The notes under the pieces: model-generated
What the model saw: the letters and a program-made list of their open reading frames with translations, nothing else
Told to the model about the DNA's origin: nothing
Database searches by the model: none
Shown: positions 13,959 to 15,172 of the stretch, in pieces
How positions within the stretch are numbered: the stretch's first letter is position 1
Layout of the letters: each line of letters starts with the position of its first letter
Made by a program: the position numbers and the translations under genes
Source: Baffinella frigidus
Lineage: Eukaryota > Cryptophyceae > Cryptomonadales > Baffinellaceae
Assembly (NCBI GenBank): GCA_026770585.1
Contig: MU646416.1
Location: forward strand, 518,122-533,293
Reading direction: 5' to 3'
DNA: 15,172 bases

Positions 13959-15076
13959 ATATGAATCATGTATATAGGAGTGAGGGTAGAATGCGAGAAG
14001 AAGGACCCTTCTCGATACCGCCGCCCGAATCTGCCCAAAGGTTCAGATTATGTACCAATCATGCAAATCTGCACGGATGTCGGCAGCATGATTTTATCCG
14101 GGGAAACCTGTTTTTCTTTAGTTTGATGGCAAGGAAAATTACTACATAAATACTTTAATATTACTAATAAAAACGAATTGTGTAGTAATTTTCCTTGCCA
14201 TCAAACTAAAGAAAAATAGGTTTCCCCGGATAAGATTGGGGGATCATGCGAACGGATGTGCCGTTCTGCACCCCACAAGAAGAACAGATCCCGAATCTGC
14301 TCCCCACAACGGTTGAGAAACCGACCACACAGTGAGCCTCAAAGAAAATTTCGTCATTTCGGTAAATGGCTCCACCGCACACCTAGATGCAGAGGAGTAA
14401 CGTGACCAAATGTGCACCAGGTAACGCCTTAAATTTCCCACAACGGTCCACTGGAAAGCCCCAGGGGAAGTCTCAAAAAGTAGCGGCAAGATTCTTGCCG
14501 CTACTTTGGAGCCATTTGCATCTCAAAAGGCAATTTTTCCCCTAAGGACGTGACCAAATTTCGTCAAAAGGTAACCTATAAAACTTGGAGTGTCGTGTCC
14601 ACTAAAATTGAGACTTCCCCTTGTGCTTTGCAGTAGGTTGCGACCGTGTCCACAGAGGCGTTTCTGATACCGAGCCACACGGTGGACTACAGACCTTTCA
14701 TCAAAAGTCAACTTGCCCTGACGCAATCAACTTAAGGCATTTATCTGGTGCAAATTTGGTCACGTTACCGCTAAATCTAGGGCTCTCGTCAAATCAGGCC
14801 GCGACACCCCAGAGAAATTGTTACCTCAGAAGTGGCAGATTTTACTATATGGGTGATATGTGGGTACTAAATAATATGTAAATGATATACATCAAATAAT
14901 ATATAAAATAATATGTATAAAATAATATTTTTAAATAATATATATATATATATATAAATAATAAGGGTAGAGTATGAGACCGTGGGGAAGCCGCGGCCGC
15001 CGGAGTTGCGCGCATGCATGTCGTACTGCGAGAGGTGCACCCCGCGGGGCAGCGCCTCCGCGTCGAAGGACGGCAC
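6967..15076 (-). CDS. SPRY/B30.2-like domain protein, C-terminal eight exons (5' part beyond window)
   Basis: Exons A-H (15076-14981, 13287-13200, 12529-12477, 10985-10893, 9968-9900, 8882-8817, 8501-8460, 7047-6967) join in frame to ~195 residues and a stop. SPRY marks in order: DGSFFFEITVEKLSHSGFLL (opening W/F-Y-F-E-V-x-V strand), GIGSSTIIHNNQYLP, YNSYGLSSSGEL, YYGEGDKVGLICNLDKR (G-D-x-V-G-x-x-x-D), VVTFYVNSHQVGE (x-x-F-x-x-N) and YAPFVVFGNGTFEV. SPRY is a beta-sandwich protein-interaction module, so no enzymatic role is implied. The tail ends HPDYIKDD. I do not recognise the specific family member. Exon A starts at an acceptor, so the N-terminus is off the right edge. The gene is head to tail with rsmH; no functional link is evident. 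Confidence 0.78.
7119..7212. repeat. Cluster of GGTGACTGTCTAGAC direct and inverted repeats
   Basis: The unit TAGGTGACTGTCTAGA occurs twice forward and, as CTAGACAGTCACC or a variant, three times inverted, so multiple alternative hairpins can form. It sits ~70 bp before exon H in the transcript. Confidence 0.88.
7234..7348. mobile_element. Foldback element with ACTATCCGGGGATAGG arms
   Basis: Left arm TGTGAAGACTATCCGGGG pairs with right arm ending CCCCGGATAGTCCTCACA (~29 bp). The centre holds GATTAGTCAAC, also seen at 1282 and 1569. No ORF. Confidence 0.8.
7681..7824. mobile_element. Foldback element, ~65-bp arms
   Basis: Arms run from TCTCAGAAACGGG through TTAAATTCGTTTTCTTAAG to AATTCGTCAACTTA and back, with a ~15-base loop. 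TA flanks at 7679-7680 and 7825-7826. Confidence 0.88.
7869..8034. mobile_element. Foldback element with ATGCGAAAAGCTTACG ends
   Basis: ~20-bp inverted ends (ATGCGAAAAGCTTACGTTAA and TTACCGTAAGCTTTTTGCAT). An inner pair GTTAACG...CGTTAAC lies near 7884-7913. The interior is unique. Confidence 0.75.
8142..8447. mobile_element. CCACTCGAG-family MITE, copy 2, plus partial tail copy
   Basis: 8142-8353 is the inverted relative of 492-707. 8380-8447 repeats its right ~65 bp (tggtacaaatatttacaacc ... ctcgagtgg), ending beside the exon G donor. TTACTTTACC occurs twice between them (8357, 8371). Confidence 0.85.
8460..8501 (-). CDS. SPRY gene exon G
   Basis: Acceptor CCCTAAACAG|GTGACG, supplied by the telomere-like repeat; 14 codons VTINRVPEIGKIFN; donor AAT|GTCTGC (weak), phase 0. 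The donor was chosen because it preserves frame into exon H. A MITE end lies about 12 bp beyond it. Confidence 0.65.
8505..8810. repeat. Intron F-G minisatellite: TTTAGGG, then TTTATGG, then TTTCGGG
   Basis: Nearly the whole intron is 7-bp repeat: TTTAGGG at 8505-8575, TTTATGG at 8576-8728 (with TTTTTATGG and TGCTGTT interruptions) and TTTCGGG at 8735-8798. The first block abuts the exon G acceptor. Hydrophobic plus-strand frames here are repeat translation only. Confidence 0.95.
8817..8882 (-). CDS. SPRY gene exon F
   Basis: Acceptor CAAAACAG|ATCCGG; 22 codons IRNLTPFMEYAPFVVFGNGT then FE; donor GAG|GTCACC (weak), phase 0. It fits the C-terminal 'P-F-V' strands of SPRY. A 5' echo lies upstream at 9080-9031. 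Confidence 0.8.
9031..9080 (-). repeat. Echo of exon F, 5' part
   Basis: Begins exactly at the exon boundary (GAG|ATCCGGAATCTGACGCCG) and continues IRNLTPFIEHTPCVVF before diverging. It lies upstream of exon F in the transcript. Confidence 0.85.
9133..9202. mobile_element. Short foldback with ATTTACTACACGT arms
   Basis: AAATTTACTACACGT and its complement ACGTGTAGTAAATTT flank ~37 bp including TTATTATTACTTGTAAG. It is the core module of other foldbacks here without their outer arms. Confidence 0.75.
9298..9343 (-). repeat. Echo of exon E, 3' part with GT donor
   Basis: Reads KRVVTFNVNSHQVGE followed by GAG|GTACAC, a better donor than that of exon E itself. It lacks the exon 5' part and acceptor. 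Confidence 0.87.
9466..9571. repeat. Dispersed repeat, inverted partner at 14677-14783
   Basis: CCTAGATTTAGCGGTAACGT ... AAGTTGACTTTTGATGAAAG ... is matched in reverse complement by 14677-14783, ~5 kb away. Related GTAACGTGACCAAAT fragments occur at 14398 and 14547. Probably another non-autonomous element; its ends are not defined. Confidence 0.8.
9593..9634 (-). repeat. Echo of exon E, 3' part
   Basis: Reads KRVVAFYVNSHQVA then diverges at the exon end, where GTG|GTGAGC would offer a consensus donor. No acceptor. Confidence 0.85.
9900..9968 (-). CDS. SPRY gene exon E (VGLICNLDKRVVTFYVN)
   Basis: Acceptor CCCCAAACCAG|GTTGGG, formed at the end of a telomere-like CCCTAAA array; 23 codons VGLICNLDKRVVTFYVNSHQ then VGE; donor GAG|GTGCTG, phase 0. 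It joins exon D as GDK-VGL, the classic SPRY motif. Two 3' echoes lie downstream. Confidence 0.88.
9972..10335. repeat. TTTAGGG array at the acceptor end of intron D-E
   Basis: ~360 bp of TTTAGGG with variants (TTAAGGT, TTATGG, TTGAGGG), touching the exon E acceptor. In the transcript it reads CCCTAAA. Confidence 0.96.
10484..10531 (-). repeat. Echo of exon D, 3' part (distal)
   Basis: Reads VVSGGHQYYAEGNK; AAG is followed by GTGCAC. It keeps a GT but lacks the exon 5' half. Downstream of exon D in the transcript. Confidence 0.85.
10677..10733 (-). repeat. Echo of exon D, 3' part (proximal)
   Basis: Reads LMAIGEVVSGGHQYYGEGDK followed by GTGATT, identical in protein to the exon D 3' half, with the same donor. 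Confidence 0.9.
10893..10985 (-). CDS. SPRY gene exon D, the only complete copy
   Basis: Acceptor GGGCGCAG|TACAAC; 31 codons, YNSYGLSSSGELMAIGEVVS then GGHQYYGEGDK; donor AAG|GTGATT, phase 0. It is flanked by three 5' echoes upstream and two 3' echoes downstream. The donor runs directly into GTGATTTAGGGTTTAGGG. Confidence 0.88.
11000..11700 (-). repeat. Tandem units carrying exon D 5' echoes and upstream intron
   Basis: Segments at ~11030-11095, 11190-11255, 11395-11450 and 11655-11695 share GGCGTTGGAGCCATTTCGT and usually TTTTAGGGTTTA...ATACCA...TTTGTACCGG. Each is followed, in the transcript, by an exon D 5' piece: 11609-11567 (YNSYGLSSAGELMAI), 11286-11266 (about seven codons), 11153-11112, and finally the intact exon. 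Confidence 0.85.
11112..11153 (-). repeat. Echo of exon D, 5' part (nearest)
   Basis: GTGCAG|TACAACTCGTACGGG: YNSYGLSASGELIAMS, then divergence. It has an acceptor but no donor. Confidence 0.87.
11725..11846. mobile_element. Foldback with TCTAGCTCTGCCTGA ends
   Basis: 33-bp inverted ends (TCTAGCTCTACCTGAGTAAA onward) with two mismatches. The outer CTAGCTCTGCC is shared with the 1699/3744/4110 family, but the interior differs. Confidence 0.87.
11849..12027. mobile_element. Foldback with CACGAGGCTATCCATGC ends and inner palindrome
   Basis: ~24-bp inverted ends. At its centre 11907-11946 is a 40-base perfect palindrome (GATCACGTTTCCGTACGGA, 2-base spacer, complement). Confidence 0.88.
12059..12227. 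mobile_element. GTGACGCAACCT-family MITE, complete (169 bp)
   Basis: ~60-bp inverted arms from GTGACGCAACCT through CTCGTTCCTGGTACAAATT to ATAAAACAAG. TA flanks at 12057-12058 and 12228-12229. Truncated sister copy at 810-936. Confidence 0.92.
12319..12450. mobile_element. Foldback with GGGAAAACGGTTTTAATT ends and ACTACAC core
   Basis: Outer arms (~25 bp) are unlike other families. The core, ATTACTACACAAATACTTTA then ATATTACTA, is almost the same as in 14097-14230. It ends ~27 bp before the exon C donor. Confidence 0.82.
12477..12529 (-). CDS. SPRY gene exon C
   Basis: Acceptor CCGCAG|GCATCG; reads GIGSSTIIHNNQYLPSEK when joined to the phase-1 end of exon B; donor AAG|GTGTCC, phase 0. Two 5' echoes lie upstream. 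Confidence 0.75.
12646..12674 (-). repeat. Echo of exon C, short 5' part
   Basis: GGGCAG|GCATCGGGCCATCG and on: GIGPSTVIHK, then divergence. Upstream of exon C in the transcript. Confidence 0.8.
12740..12778. repeat. Perfect hairpin, 17-bp arms, A5 loop
   Basis: GGTCACGTGGCTACACG, AAAAA, then the exact complement. Followed by AAACATGCGAAAATTACTAC, so it resembles the centre of the 492-707 family (GGTCACGT...ACGTGACC). Confidence 0.92.
12801..12843 (-). repeat. Echo of exon C, long 5' part
   Basis: GGGCGCAG|GCATCGGGTCATCG and on, reading GIGSSTIIHNNQYLP, cut just before the exon end by ACTACAC-core sequence (CTGTAGTAATTTTCGC). Confidence 0.87.
13200..13287 (-). CDS. SPRY gene exon B (first core strand)
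   Basis: Acceptor GAGCAG|ATTCGG; 29 codons plus one base, IRAAARYRDGSFFFEITVEK then LSHSGFLLM; consensus donor ATGG|GTGAGT, phase 1. FFFEITV is the SPRY opening strand. Three 5' echoes of this exon lie upstream. Confidence 0.85.
13303..13522. mobile_element. Foldback-like element with GACCATCA repeats
   Basis: Inverted TTAGAAAAGGCC(C)CAGTTTCTGG ends at ~13322-13344 and ~13485-13507, flanked on both sides by direct AATTAGACCATCA (13303-13315, 13510-13522). The interior has GACCATCAAGTTGATGGTC and AGACCATCAATTGATGGTC palindromes. More GACCATCA copies lie at 13623 and 13638. Confidence 0.75.
13752..13807 (-). repeat. Echo of exon B, 5' part, open frame
   Basis: TTGAAG|ATTCGGGCGGCGGC: IRAAARYWEGVFFFEITV, no stop, then divergence. 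The acceptor context changed from CAG to AAG and the 3' third is missing. Confidence 0.87.
13818..13961. repeat. AT microsatellite with duplicated left flank
   Basis: 13861-13961 is mostly (AT)n with TACATATATATG interruptions. Its flank (agaagtggcaggtttcactg, then tatgggtgatatgtgggt) recurs at 14828-14872 before a second AT-rich tract (14870-14960). The right flank (gagggtagaatgcgag) also recurs at 14963-14979. Confidence 0.9.
13997..14030 (-). repeat. Echo of exon B, 5' part, with internal deletion
   Basis: GGGCAG|ATTCGGGCGGCGGT: starts IRAA, has lost bases and then resumes the GGGTCCTTCTTCT segment. A still shorter echo (GAGCAG|ATTCGG) ends at 14296. Confidence 0.82.
14097..14230. mobile_element. 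TCCGGGGAAACC-family foldback, copy 2 (134 bp)
   Basis: Same ends and length as 3536-3669; TA flanks at 14095-14096 and 14231-14232. The core is inverted relative to copy 1. Confidence 0.92.
14450..14635. mobile_element. Weak foldback enclosing a perfect 31-base palindrome
   Basis: Arms GGGGAAGTCTCAA and TTGAGACTTCCCC, with flanking CCACTGGAAAG ... CTTTGCAGTAGG. Inside, 14477-14507 is AAAGTAGCGGCAAGA, one base, then its exact complement. Confidence 0.65.
14981..15076 (-). CDS. SPRY gene exon A
   Basis: Acceptor CTCTTCAG|GTGCCG, preceded by a very long CT tract; 32 codons, VPSFDAEALPRGVHLSQYDM then HARNSGGRGFPT; donor ACG|GTCTCA, phase 0. Typical of the polar run-in before a SPRY core. Confidence 0.7.
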
Positions 15077-15083
15077 CTGAAGA

Positions 15084-15139
15084 GATAGGACGTCAGAGCG
15101 AGAGAGGGAGAGGGAGGGAGAGAGAGAGAGAGAGAGAGG

Positions 15140-15172
<33 letters not shown>
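15084..15172. repeat. GA/AG microsatellite before exon A
   Basis: Nearly pure purine on plus. In the transcript it is a very long CT tract leading to CTATCTCTTCAG|GTGCC, so it may serve as the polypyrimidine tract of the exon A acceptor. Continues past the window edge. Confidence 0.92.

Noticed and set aside
13758-14038. Frames encoding I-Y repeats on both strands
   Set aside because: Translation of the AT microsatellite.

Overview
This is nuclear DNA from a microbial eukaryote, most likely an alga. The genes are broken into many short exons (42-241 bp) joined by GT...AG introns. The introns hold plant/algal-type telomere-like repeats (TTTAGGG) and many small foldback (MITE-like) elements. 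The exact lineage cannot be fixed from the sequence; a green alga, a chromerid or a dinoflagellate relative would all fit the repeat type. No bacterial operon structure, rRNA gene or tRNA gene was seen.

Two genes lie head to tail on the minus strand. The right-hand gene (about 15076 down to the stop at 6967, 5' part outside the window) encodes the C-terminal ~195 residues of a SPRY/B30.2-like protein in eight exons, here A to H. The left-hand gene (start at 5142, running off the left edge at 26) encodes the N-terminal ~246 residues of RsmH/MraW, the rRNA small-subunit cytosine-N4-methyltransferase. It has six exons in the window and a long, acid-poor N-terminal extension that suggests import into a plastid or mitochondrion. 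All proposed exon joins keep frame, and all 12 internal introns are GT...AG. The genes are separated by ~1.8 kb of repeats (5143-6966).

The most unusual feature is how the introns are built. At least fifteen truncated copies ('echoes') of exon ends sit in the introns next to the intact exons. Echoes carrying the 5' end of an exon (with its acceptor AG) lie upstream of it, and echoes carrying the 3' end (with its donor) lie downstream, with one clear exception. This is what repeated tandem duplication across a single splice junction would leave. TTTAGGG-type tracts fill the spaces between echoes and in several introns touch the splice site itself. One intron (9969-10892) has CCCTAAA and TTTAGGG arrays in opposite orientation at its two ends.

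Between these lie at least a dozen foldback elements. Several have TA target-site duplications, and unrelated outer termini enclose a common core (ATTACTACAC / GTGTAGTAAT). Two families occur twice in full, in opposite orientations. Long runs without exons are introns or the intergenic spacer, and their content is itemised below.
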